Source of the DNA: Bremerella sp. P1
GTDB taxonomy: Bacteria; Planctomycetota; Planctomycetia; Pirellulales; Pirellulaceae
Reading direction: 5' to 3'
Assembly: GCF_028748185.1 (NCBI RefSeq)
Contig: NZ_CP118164.1
Coordinates: forward strand, 5,109,814-5,173,813
Length of the DNA stretch: 64,000 bases
In this document: in pieces, positions 8,541-16,222 of the stretch
Numbering within the stretch: the stretch's first letter is position 1
How the letters are laid out: each line of letters begins with the position of its first letter
The notes under the pieces: model-generated
Told to the model about the DNA's origin: nothing
Seen by the model: the letters and a program-made list of their open reading frames with translations, nothing else
Database searches by the model: none
Program-made: the position numbers and the translations under genes

Positions 8541-9460
8541 GAACTCGCCCTGTCTTGATTTTGGGCGTGGTACTTCTCGTTCTGCTTCTCGCATCTTCAT
8601 GGCTTTTGGCCTCGCCCGCATCTTCACTCTCGAAAGCGGTCATGCGGTTCTTCTCGAAAGAAGCCGTCGAAGAAGGATCTGAGAAACTCATCAAAGAGGT
8701 TGGCCCGGAATTACTGCAACGAGTTTCTGCCAAGTTGGTTCGTAGCGGTGGCGAAACCGCGGTCACCGAAGCGTCGGAATTGGCGGCGAAGCATGGTCCC
8801 GAAGTGCTTCGTGCTCTCGACAATGCTCCGGCCCCGGCCAAGATTGTTCAGGTACTAAGGGAATTGCCTGCCGAGGAGGTTTCGACAGCGGCTGCCCGAC
8901 TAGCCAGTGGTCGTCGCGGTCAACAATTGGCCGAAGCGACCGAAACGTTCGGTGTCCAGGTGCTTCAGGCCGAAATCAAACATCCCGGCGTTGGAATGGA
9001 ACTGGTCCGCGTTTGGTCAGACGGTGGAGTAGCGCTGGGACGTCAGCTGAGTCGTGAAGACGCACTCACGCTGGGAAAGTACTTAGATGATTTGCAGAGC
9101 GTACCGCTAGAGCAGCAAGTAGGCCTCTTACAAGTCATTCAGAGCGATAAAGAGCGTTTCTTTAGCTGGCTCGGAAGGTTTATTGAAGAGCATCCTGGCA
9201 AAACGATCGGATCGACGACCTTCCTAGCGGCGTTCCTTCCGAATTCGGAGCGAATTCTCGGTGGGGCTCAAATCAACTTCGATGACAGCGGCAGGCCCAT
9301 CGTGGTACGCAGGCCAGGGCTTATAGAAGCACCACTCAATAAGCTCGCCGATTCTTTGGCGGTTGGCATTCTATGGCTAGTCGGCGGAATGGCTGCCGTC
9401 GTGACTCTTTGGCTTGCCTGGAAACTTCTTCTTCCTGCTTGGCGAAGCAACCGTCAGTAG
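8537..9460 (+). CDS. membrane protein with N- and C-terminal membrane segments
   Basis: The 307-residue product starts at a GTG within the GTGA overlap with the previous stop. It has a membrane segment at about 5-26 (LILGVVLLVLLLASSWLLAS), a long alpha-helical, charged central part and a second membrane segment at about 275-298 (LAVGILWLVGGMAAVVTLWLAWKL) with a basic tail. This predicts a periplasmic or extracytoplasmic helical domain held by both ends. No family is recognised. The overlap with the glycine-zipper gene suggests a two-component membrane complex. Confidence 0.6.
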   Translation: MRTRPVLILGVVLLVLLLASSWLLASPASSLSKAVMRFFSKEAVEEGSEKLIKEVGPELLQRVSAKLVRSGGETAVTEASELAAKHGPEVLRALDNAPAPAKIVQVLRELPAEEVSTAAARLASGRRGQQLAEATETFGVQVLQAEIKHPGVGMELVRVWSDGGVALGRQLSREDALTLGKYLDDLQSVPLEQQVGLLQVIQSDKERFFSWLGRFIEEHPGKTIGSTTFLAAFLPNSERILGGAQINFDDSGRPIVVRRPGLIEAPLNKLADSLAVGILWLVGGMAAVVTLWLAWKLLLPAWRSNRQ

Positions 9461-9642
9461 TAGGACTTGGCAAATCCGAGTGCGGGATTGTGCATGATCG
9501 CCTTGCTGATTTGTCTTGCTAAATTTTCGGCCCAAACGTGGCATAACTAAGTGAGGGATGTATATCTCTCCGCATGCTCTAGCGGCCTTCATCTTGGCCG
9601 ATTTCAAGGGTCGGCTATGGCTGCCCACAATTCTCTTTTCTC

Positions 9643-9660
9643 AGATCACTACCGTGATCT
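9643..9660. promoter_or_regulatory. inverted repeat before the DUF1257 gene
   Basis: AGATCAC (9643-9649) and GTGATCT (9654-9660) are a perfect 7-bp inverted repeat around TACC, in the 229-base gap before the DUF1257 start at 9690. It could be an operator or a weak terminator hairpin; the short T-containing tail (TTAG) does not settle it. Confidence 0.35.
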
Positions 9661-9689
9661 TTAGTTCACATGCATCAATAGGAGGTTCT

Positions 9690-10058
9690 ATGTCACACAT
9701 CGTTAGCATTGAAGTCGAAATTCGAGACCTGGAAGCAATTCGCCAGGCAACGCGGCGCCTGCAATTGCCAGAGCCCACATTCGGTGAAGTCCAGCTGTTT
9801 AGCGAAAGAAAAACCGGTTGGGCGATCCAACTGCGAGACTGGCGTTACCCGGTCGTCGCCAATCTGCAAAGTGGTCGTATCGACTATGACAACTATTCTG
9901 GCCGTTGGGGGCGGCAGCAAGAGCTTGACCAGTTTCTCCAGAGGTACGCGGTCGAGGCCGCGGTCTTGCAGGCTCGAAAACAGGGCTACACGACCACCGA
10001 GCAGCCATTAACTGATGGCAGCATCAAACTTCTCATTCAAGTTGGAGGCGAAGGTTAA
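9690..10058 (+). CDS. DUF1257 (Ycf35-like) protein
   Basis: The ATG at 9690 has a clear GGAGG seven bases upstream (9681-9685), so the longer reading from 9558 is rejected. The 122-residue product begins MSHIVSIEVEIRDLEAIRQA and contains the WRYPVVANLQSGRIDYDNY-GRWG region and the LDQFLQRYAVEAAVLQARKQG-Y tail of DUF1257, the family of plastid and cyanobacterial Ycf35. Function is unknown. DUF1257 genes are commonly linked to DUF2997 and to an AAA ATPase, as here. The next gene starts 3 bases after the stop. Confidence 0.85.
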   Translation: MSHIVSIEVEIRDLEAIRQATRRLQLPEPTFGEVQLFSERKTGWAIQLRDWRYPVVANLQSGRIDYDNYSGRWGRQQELDQFLQRYAVEAAVLQARKQGYTTTEQPLTDGSIKLLIQVGGEG

Positions 10059-10061
10059 TCC

Positions 10062-10256
10062 GTGAAAGTGATCGAAATCATTGTCTCTCCCGAAGGAGAG
10101 TCCAAGCTGGAAACCCGGGGCTTTCAAGGGGCCGAGTGCCAGGAAGCCAGCCGCTTTCTGGAACTTGCATTGGGCAAGAAAACGTCCGACACGGCTACAT
10201 CGGAATTTCACCAAACCGTTCTTCAGAACCAAACCAAGTTGGAGCAGAACGACTGA
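10062..10256 (+). CDS. DUF2997 protein
   Basis: A 64-residue product starting with GTG three bases after the DUF1257 stop. The sequence MKVIEIIVSPEGESKLETRG-F-G-EC-EAS-FLE-ALG matches DUF2997, a small family of unknown function with one conserved cysteine (about residue 27 here) that regularly accompanies DUF1257. The tight spacing indicates cotranslation. In the 175 bases between this gene and the AAA ATPase no convincing gene was seen. Confidence 0.8.
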   Translation: MKVIEIIVSPEGESKLETRGFQGAECQEASRFLELALGKKTSDTATSEFHQTVLQNQTKLEQND

Positions 10257-10431
10257 ACGTCGGTTCACACTGCGTTCGCCGACTAAATGAAGGTGGGACT
10301 TCGTGAGCAGCGAGATACCAATGAGGAAATCGCATCGCGGCTGACCGCCATCGGGCAACTAGCCCTTTCTTTTCAGCGCTCGCTCTCTCGAGCGTTGTTC
10401 TACTCGTTAATTCAATTCATTAGGAATCCGT

Positions 10432-11922
10432 ATGCGCTTAGCAAACGAAATACAGGAACTGGTACGGGCTGGCTTCAGCGGCCTCTGGGTTCAGAGTTGT
10501 GAGCCGGAAGATGCCCTCGCGGAACTAGCCCAAATGTGTCAGACCGAAAGTTGGAAGCTGGCAAGCTGGGATATCGACGCCGGGCTCAACGGACAGGTAT
10601 CGACTGAAGGTGTCGCGGTAACCGATCCGCTATCGGCGGTTCGGTCACTAGCCTCTGTCCCCAGTGATGGTCATCCGACGCTCTTGGTTTTGGCGAATTT
10701 TCATCGGTTTCTCGGATCGGCGGAAGTGATCCAAGCACTTCTCCACCAAGTGGCTCAAGGTAAGGTCCATCAGAGACATCTGATCATATTGTCGCCCGTA
10801 GTTCAATTGCCGGTGGAACTGGAACGCGTCTTTACCGTGATCGAGCATTCCCTACCGACTCGCCAGCAGTTGGAAGAAATCGCGGCTTCGATAGCAGCAG
10901 ACGCGGAAGAATTCCCGGAAGGGGCAGAGCGGGAACGAATTCTCGACGCGGCGTGTGGGCTGAGTCGCTACGAGGCAGAAAACGCGTTCGCGTTGTCTTT
11001 GGTTCGCCACGGACGCATTGAGCCGTCGGCAATCTGGCAACTCAAATCGCTGGCACTCCTGAAAGGAGGCCTGCTCTCGCTGCATCGTGGTGGCGAAACG
11101 TTTGACGATTTGGGTGGCTTGGGGGCACTGAAGGAGTTTTGCCTCCGAGCACTTCGCCCAGGTTCATCCACGAACTACGCCGTCAAGGCAAAAGGTGTCT
11201 TGCTCCTCGGTGTGCCTGGCACGGGCAAATCGGCTTTGGCGAAAGCTTTGGGGGCGGAAGGCGGTCGGCCAACGTTGACGCTCGATGTCGGAACGCTCAT
11301 GGGCGGCATCGTGGGTGAAACTGAGAGCAGAACACGCCGCGCATTGAAGATCATCGACGCCATGGCCCCCGCCGTGCTGTTCGTTGATGAGTTGGAGAAG
11401 AGCCTCAGCGGGACGAGCGGTTCCGGGCAAACGGACAGCGGTGTTGGCAGTCGTATGCTCGGAACTCTGTTGACTTGGCTGGCAGATCATGAATCTGACA
11501 TCTTCGTGATCGCGACCAGCAACGATATCTCCAAACTGCCACCAGAGCTAACTCGCGCCGAACGGTTTGACGCGATTTTCTTTTTGGATTTGCCAGGACG
11601 GTCCCAGAAGGACGTGATCTGGCAGATGTATGTGCGGCGGTTCGGACTCGATGCGTCACAGGTGTTACCGGAGGACGAGTCCTGGACAGGGGCTGAAGTT
11701 AGGGCTTGCTGTCGTCTGGCAGCGCTTCTCGATGTTTCGCTCATGGAAGCGGCTAAGAACGTTGTTCCGGTTGCTGCGACTTCCGCCGAATCGGTCCAGC
11801 GGCTACGCAACTGGAGCAGCGGACGTTGTCTTTCGGCCGAGTCCGGCGGCATTTACCGAGCAGACAGTACGCCGTCTTCCAAGCAACGTCGGCGACTGTC
11901 GCCCAACCCAGAATCTAACTAG
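10432..11922 (+). CDS. AAA ATPase, Ycf46-like
   Basis: The 496-residue product has a helical N-terminal half of the Ycf46 kind (LVRAGFSGLWVQSCEPEDAL, residues 10-29) and an AAA module from about 220. Walker A is GVPGTGKS (260-267), Walker B is VLFVDE (315-320), sensor 1 is ATSND (361-365), and candidate arginine fingers are in RAERFD (375-380). All nucleotide-handling residues are present, so it should be an active ATPase. Ycf46-type ATPases lack a protease domain, so it more likely remodels or unfolds a partner. DUF1257 and DUF2997 directly upstream and the helical protein downstream are the likely partners. The start is supported by AGGAA upstream. Confidence 0.85.
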   Translation: MRLANEIQELVRAGFSGLWVQSCEPEDALAELAQMCQTESWKLASWDIDAGLNGQVSTEGVAVTDPLSAVRSLASVPSDGHPTLLVLANFHRFLGSAEVIQALLHQVAQGKVHQRHLIILSPVVQLPVELERVFTVIEHSLPTRQQLEEIAASIAADAEEFPEGAERERILDAACGLSRYEAENAFALSLVRHGRIEPSAIWQLKSLALLKGGLLSLHRGGETFDDLGGLGALKEFCLRALRPGSSTNYAVKAKGVLLLGVPGTGKSALAKALGAEGGRPTLTLDVGTLMGGIVGETESRTRRALKIIDAMAPAVLFVDELEKSLSGTSGSGQTDSGVGSRMLGTLLTWLADHESDIFVIATSNDISKLPPELTRAERFDAIFFLDLPGRSQKDVIWQMYVRRFGLDASQVLPEDESWTGAEVRACCRLAALLDVSLMEAAKNVVPVAATSAESVQRLRNWSSGRCLSAESGGIYRADSTPSSKQRRRLSPNPESN

Positions 11923-11956
11923 TCCAATCAAATTTCACATTATCCAGGAGGTCTCT

Positions 11957-12904
11957 ATGACGGCGACAACCTTAGAACCGCCCGTTCAACGAACCGAATC
12001 ATCGGCATCGGATCGATTGCGATCCACGATGTGTGCGACCCGAGTCAGTTTTGTCTGGTTCGGAACCCAGAAGACTCTCACTCGTGCTCAGAAAGATCAG
12101 GCAGCTGAGTCCTTCGACGCCCAGGGTGAATTCCTACGGGCCGAGAAGAAACTGCTCGACACCAAGAATCCTCGCTTCAAAGCCGTGAATTCGGTCCGCA
12201 ACCAAATTCGATCGATCTGGGAAATGACGAGCTTGCCGTATCCCGAACCTGGGATTCGACTTATTCGTCAGGACATGGTGCAGACATTCGAAGGCTGGAT
12301 GGAAGAGCGACGCCAGCAGCTACAAGAGGCGGTCCAGAAATTGGATGAGGATTATGGCTCGCTGAGAGACGCAGCGCGTGAGCGACTTGGGGCTTTGTAC
12401 AACAGCGCCGATTATCCTCGCACGCTCCTTGGTCTGTTTGACGTTTCCTGGTCATTTCCAAATATTGAAGTCCCACCCTATCTTCGGTTAGTGAACCCGG
12501 ACGTGTATCAGGCCGAGTGCGAACGCGTTCAGGCACGCTTCGACGAGGCCGTTGAGCTTGCCGAGTCCGCATTCATTGAAGAGCTGTCCGGGCTCGTTTC
12601 CCATCTCTCGGAACGGCTTTCGGGGAGTCAGGACGGTCGCGCGAAGATCTTTCGTGATACGGCGATCAGCAATTTGAACGAGTTTTTCGATCGGTTTCGG
12701 TCCTTGAATATTCGCTCGAATGATCAGCTGGATGCACTGGTGGCCCAGTGCCAGGAGATTGTTCATGGTGTCCAACCTCAGTCTCTACGCAATAGTGCTC
12801 AGCTACGTCAGACCGTCAGTCGGGAGTTATCGAGCGTCCAGAACTTGCTCGATGAATTGCTTGTCGACCGCCCACGTCGCCGGATCATTCGTTCTCCGAA
12901 GTGA
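11957..12904 (+). CDS. helical protein of unknown function, DUF3150-like layout
   Basis: The ATG at 11957 has CAGGAGG upstream, so the longer frame from 11630 is rejected. The 315-residue product begins with a disordered MTATTLEPPVQRTESSAS. It is otherwise strongly helical: a VSFVWFGTQKTLTRAQKDQAAESF segment near residue 30, an AEKKLLDTKNPRFKAVNSVRNQIRSIW segment, and a long coiled coil around FEGWMEERRQQLQEAVQKLDEDY. The arrangement resembles phage and plasmid DUF3150 proteins, which often sit beside AAA ATPases, but this is a resemblance only. It lies 34 bases after the ATPase and is probably a substrate or adaptor of it. Confidence 0.6.
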   Translation: MTATTLEPPVQRTESSASDRLRSTMCATRVSFVWFGTQKTLTRAQKDQAAESFDAQGEFLRAEKKLLDTKNPRFKAVNSVRNQIRSIWEMTSLPYPEPGIRLIRQDMVQTFEGWMEERRQQLQEAVQKLDEDYGSLRDAARERLGALYNSADYPRTLLGLFDVSWSFPNIEVPPYLRLVNPDVYQAECERVQARFDEAVELAESAFIEELSGLVSHLSERLSGSQDGRAKIFRDTAISNLNEFFDRFRSLNIRSNDQLDALVAQCQEIVHGVQPQSLRNSAQLRQTVSRELSSVQNLLDELLVDRPRRRIIRSPK

Positions 12905-12912
12905 GGTGAGTC

Positions 12913-13182
12913 ATGCAAATCGTGATTGCACCTCGGGGAGGGATCCGCTGCATTTACGGCGAATCGATTGATCTGAATTCACTCGGAAGAATCTCTATCG
13001 CACGTGGTTCCCATGTGGAACCGGACGGACTTGGGCAGTGGTTTGCAGATCTCGCGCCCGTTGGAGGACCCAAGTTGGGGCCATTCGCAAAACGGACAGA
13101 CGCATTGACAGCCGAGGTAGCCTGGCTGGAAGAACATTGGTTGTCCACCAGCGAAGGCCTGATGACCTTCGATCAATTCTGA
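12913..13182 (+). CDS. small conserved protein of the recombinase-linked block
   Basis: An 89-residue product with GAGGTGAG upstream, starting 8 bases after the previous stop. It has the pattern IRCIYGESIDLNSLGRISI, ARGSHVEPDGLGQWFADLAP and LGPFAKRTDALTAEVAWLEE. The middle resembles small beta-rich proteins found beside AAA/DUF modules in planctomycetes, but I cannot name a domain. The ending TFDQF is followed by a strong terminator at 13195-13240, so this is the last gene of the ATPase operon. Confidence 0.6.
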   Translation: MQIVIAPRGGIRCIYGESIDLNSLGRISIARGSHVEPDGLGQWFADLAPVGGPKLGPFAKRTDALTAEVAWLEEHWLSTSEGLMTFDQF

Positions 13183-13194
13183 ACTGAACAGTTA

Positions 13195-13240
13195 GCCCCG
13201 CGGAAATGCATGACCGTCTTTCCGTGGGGCATTTTTATTT
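13195..13240 (+). terminator. intrinsic terminator of the ATPase operon
   Basis: GCCCCGCGGAAA (13195-13206) pairs with TTTCCGTGGGGC (13219-13230) with one G-T pair and is followed by ATTTTTATTT. As after the recombinase, a small ORF with its own ribosome-binding site follows immediately. Confidence 0.8.
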
Positions 13241-13260
13241 CTTGTATAGAGGAGTCATAC

Positions 13261-13521
13261 ATGCATGCATCTGAACTATGCCAAAAAGTCGCTCACGCAA
13301 CCGGCGAAAGCATCCATACCATCCAGAGATTGGGGTTCTCGCTCGTGGAAAAGTTCCCGGCGGAGATCGATGATGAGACTTCATTTGGCCCCAATATGGT
13401 CGATTGGGATGAGGTGGAAGTCGCACGCACGCAGCTTCAAGATGGGATTGGACGAAAGGTTCCGTCCGCTGCGCAAGACTCAAGAATCGATCAAGCAGTT
13501 ACGACACTTCCTCGATCATAG
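13261..13521 (+). CDS. 86-residue protein with helix-turn-helix-like start
   Basis: The ATG at 13261 has GAGGAG upstream, and starting here rather than at 13210 keeps the gene outside the terminator hairpin. The N-terminus (ELCQKVAHATGESIHTIQRLGFSLVE) looks like a small helix-turn-helix, and the rest is acidic. It may be a regulator of the block, but no family is named with confidence. It is the last protein gene before 575 bases without genes. Confidence 0.5.
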   Translation: MHASELCQKVAHATGESIHTIQRLGFSLVEKFPAEIDDETSFGPNMVDWDEVEVARTQLQDGIGRKVPSAAQDSRIDQAVTTLPRS

Positions 13522-13636
13522 TCAAATTCGAGGTGGCCAGCGCCGAGGACGGCGAGAGTTTAGAACTTGCCGCTGTCGACCAAGATTGCATTTCGCACGT
13601 ACGCGAATCTGATCTCATTGTGTTTGCGACAAACTT

Positions 13637-13660
13637 GGGGGCGTCCAGATGGACGCCCCC
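13637..13660. terminator. perfect 10-bp stem-loop
   Basis: GGGGGCGTCC (13637-13646), loop AGAT, GGACGCCCCC (13651-13660). It can end transcription from the plus-strand block (followed by TTGGGCCATTTTCTT). It lies in the gene-free stretch 13522-14096, whose only other recognised feature is the IS scar at 13795-13838. Confidence 0.6.
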
Positions 13661-13794
13661 TTGGGCCATTTTCTTAGCTATTGGCAGCCTGCTAGAGATG
13701 GTGACTTAAGTGCGATGCAAATTCACCCAGGACGTTTCGCCCAATACTACGAACTTCGCAACTGGTTCAAGTTAGGGGTAAAGGTCATAATCGA

Positions 13795-13838
13795 GGAAAC
13801 TAATTCATAGAATTGACGCAGTTAAAGTGGGCAGGTCA
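13795..13838 (-). mobile_element. degenerate end of the IS3-family element (scar)
   Basis: The segment ACTAATT-(4)-GAAT-GACGCAGTTAAAGTGGGCAGGTCA matches the reverse complement of the left end of the IS copies at 32293 and 54102, with a few substitutions (in the last 24 bases only 3 differ). It is the outer end of an old minus-oriented copy whose body is gone. It sits at the junction between the recombinase block and the rhamnose cluster. Confidence 0.65.
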
Positions 13839-14096
13839 GTGTTGCCAGTGAACGGTGCGAGATGTTTGCTGGCATCTTTCTACCGTCTTGAAAGAAGGGG
13901 GGCGTCCACAAGTCCGAGCGGCGTTCGGATGTCAGGCTCATTTCGCGGACAGTAGAGTTTGATGCATCTCGGTATAAGTTACGTAAAAAATTCTCGCAAT
14001 ACGACGGAATATTCCCTTTGACGGGTTGTCGACTGATTAGATTTGGCAAAACATCGCTAAGTAAGTCTCTGGGCGGTCTTCATCCTAAAACTCAAG

Positions 14097-15017
14097 CTAT
14101 GAACGAGTTTTAGCCCTGTACTCCACTGGAGGAACTCCTTCTCTGGAAAGCATTGCCTTCCGCATTTTCTCTTGGCTTACAAAGCCGGTCAGAACTGCGA
14201 TCGACCTAATTGAGAGATCAGTTTCCGTTAGCAATTTCTTTGCACGAATAAGTCTGCAATTAACAATTTCTTCAAGAATACTGTGTCCAACGACGTCGAT
14301 GAATCTACGCTCAAGTGTTCTCCGTGTCGTTGGAATCTCTGATACGATTTGACCAATTGGTATAGGGCGATGACTCCTTGTCCAAATCGTTTCAATTGTC
14401 TTCGCAACAATCGGATCTTCGATACGATCTGTACGTAAGCCATTTGAACTAAAGAATACTAATTGCTCGTTCTTTTCGGCATCCAATGCAAGTGCCAGTA
14501 GCTCTAACACATTAGCTGAGAGCACCGCAGAGTGCGTGGTGAGATCGTCTTGAACTCTAGTGATAAGTCGCTCAAAGGAATCAATCAACAACCTGCCGCT
14601 GCTACGATTCAGCACACTTATGCAATCCGATGGAGTGAATTCGGAAGAACTGACAATCCGATGAACCAAGTCACCGCTAATCGCAACCCAATACTCCTTC
14701 CAGCCCGTCGAATCACTGGGGCGAAATCGGTGCCAGACGCCTGGAAAAAGAAGAAGTATACTGTCCGGACCGAGGTCTGTTTTCCCCATTGTAGCCGATT
14801 CAAATTCACCTTGCCCTGAAACGATGAAATGCAACTCGAACTGAGTGAGTATTCTCCCCTTATCCCAACTCCATTTTTGCGTCTCTTGACTTGCGAACTG
14901 AGGATAGTCTACCCCTGACGGTGCATTACATCGACCGACGCCAGTCACATACAGGCCGATTGCTGCTTCATGGTCAGAGATAGGTAGTTCATACACAACA
15001 CGATCGATTAGATTCAT
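14097..15017 (-). CDS. AraC-family transcriptional regulator
   Basis: A 306-residue protein with an N-terminal cupin-like sensing domain (ELHFIVSGQGEFES and LLFPGVWHRFRP, about residues 60-100) and a C-terminal double helix-turn-helix at about 205-300 (RRTLERRFIDVVGHSILEEI, then LSIRSIAVLTGFVSQEKMRKA). The sensing domain suggests a small-molecule, probably sugar, ligand. It is next to a second AraC gene and the L-rhamnose genes, so control of rhamnose or polysaccharide use is likely but inferred. The recognition helix has MRKAM where FSRAFR-type sequences are usual, so the DNA contacts may differ. Confidence 0.85.
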   Translation of the reverse strand: MNLIDRVVYELPISDHEAAIGLYVTGVGRCNAPSGVDYPQFASQETQKWSWDKGRILTQFELHFIVSGQGEFESATMGKTDLGPDSILLLFPGVWHRFRPSDSTGWKEYWVAISGDLVHRIVSSSEFTPSDCISVLNRSSGRLLIDSFERLITRVQDDLTTHSAVLSANVLELLALALDAEKNEQLVFFSSNGLRTDRIEDPIVAKTIETIWTRSHRPIPIGQIVSEIPTTRRTLERRFIDVVGHSILEEIVNCRLIRAKKLLTETDLSIRSIAVLTGFVSQEKMRKAMLSREGVPPVEYRAKTRS

Positions 15018-15177
15018 TTTCCGCCTCGTTCCTCTGAATCCGTTCGGCTGAACACTGTCCGTCTGGCCGAAGGGAGAAAAATCTGAAGCCCGAACTGAGT
15101 GGTAAATGGCTCATTTCAATCCAAAAGCCGATTCTGCCTGTTTCAATTATTGTATTCTACTACCTGAAAAAGGAATC

Positions 15178-16041
15178 TCAGAATCTGTTGTTCCGGTACT
15201 CTCTGGGAGAAACATTAAAACGCTTCCGAAATTGTCGAGAAAAGTAATTGCTGTCGTTGAACCCCACCTCGAATGCGATTTCTGTAACGCTCTTATCCGT
15301 TGCCCATAAGAGTTCCGCACTTCGGCTTAGACGCAATTGTATTAGATATGCTATCGGAGTACTTCCGGTAGCTTCCTCGAAGGCACGCATGAAACTTCGA
15401 CGCGACATCCCCGCGATTTCTGTCAACACTTCAAGTTGAATATCCTCAGAGTAGTGCTGTTCAATGTAGCTTATTGCTTCCGCGATTCGGAGTAGGCTGC
15501 GAGAGCTTTCGTGTTGCGATGAACCATAACACCGTGACAAATGTACCACGAGTTGCTGAAAAAATGCTGTTGCTAGGCATTTGTATCCAGGCGTCCGATT
15601 AACGAGTTCACGGTCGAGCCTGTCAACAATCTCAACCGCAGCAGTAAGCTCACGAGGGGACAGCGTAAGATGCGAACTGAACTGATGTCTTTGCCTCCAA
15701 TTCGGTTCTAAGCAAAACAACGCATGATAGCCGGAAAGAAGTGACAAGTCTTTTGGATCTCTCGCCAACAACTCTTGATCAAACAGAATATTGATCAGGC
15801 GAAGATTTGCCATATTGTGATAGTCGTGAATCCGATCCTCTCCAATTACGAAGGCATCTCCCTTCTGCAACTCCCAAGAATCTTCATCGGTAATGTGCAA
15901 CCCGGTTCCACCCGTGATGATGACGACCTCGGAAAACTCATGCTTGTGGAGGCCAAAAGGCTCTTGCGGATCTCGTCTTTCGACGGCAAGCGGAAAACCG
16001 TCTTGGCCGAACCAGTCTTCTCTTCGAAGTGTACGAATCAT
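15178..16041 (-). CDS. AraC-family regulator, RhaS/RhaR-like
   Basis: The preferred start is the ATG at 16041 (287 residues); the longer frame from 16173 adds an unlikely N-terminus and would cover the divergent promoter. The cupin domain has LHKHEFSEVVIITGGTGLHI and IGEDRIHDYHN (about residues 24-80), and the C-terminal helix-turn-helix pair has MSRRSFMRAFEEATGSTP and VTEIAFEVGFNDSNYFSRQF (about 205-285). It is divergent from the L-rhamnose isomerase gene, the usual position for a RhaS/RhaR-type activator. It probably binds the TGGCAC repeats at 16090-16133 in response to L-rhamnose. Confidence 0.85.
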   Translation of the reverse strand: MIRTLRREDWFGQDGFPLAVERRDPQEPFGLHKHEFSEVVIITGGTGLHITDEDSWELQKGDAFVIGEDRIHDYHNMANLRLINILFDQELLARDPKDLSLLSGYHALFCLEPNWRQRHQFSSHLTLSPRELTAAVEIVDRLDRELVNRTPGYKCLATAFFQQLVVHLSRCYGSSQHESSRSLLRIAEAISYIEQHYSEDIQLEVLTEIAGMSRRSFMRAFEEATGSTPIAYLIQLRLSRSAELLWATDKSVTEIAFEVGFNDSNYFSRQFRKRFNVSPREYRNNRF

Positions 16042-16089
16042 GTTACCGCTAATTCTGTCAGATGAAGTGATCGCACAAAAAATCCAAAT

Positions 16090-16136
16090 TGGCACCAACA
16101 AACGAAATGGCACTTTCGTGCTATTCCTGGCACGAA
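16090..16136. promoter_or_regulatory. candidate AraC operator: three TGGCAC direct repeats
   Basis: In the 181-base gap between the AraC gene (start 16041) and rhaA (start 16223), TGGCAC occurs at 16090-16095, 16108-16113 and 16128-16133. Spacings of 18 and 20 bases are near two helical turns, as expected for AraC-type direct-repeat half-sites. TTCGTGC (16115-16121) and GCACGAA (16130-16136) also form an inverted repeat overlapping the third. Confidence 0.5.
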
Positions 16137-16222
16137 CCTTAAGGTGATTCGTCGCGCCCCAACATACACTCACTGGGAGAATTTCGATTATTGCCCTCGA
16201 ATAGTATCAATTCCGAAATAAA

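Noticed and set aside
16042-16173. N-terminal extension of the RhaS/RhaR-like regulator to 16173
   Set aside because: The extra 44 residues do not resemble a cupin start and would cover the TGGCAC repeats in the divergent promoter.
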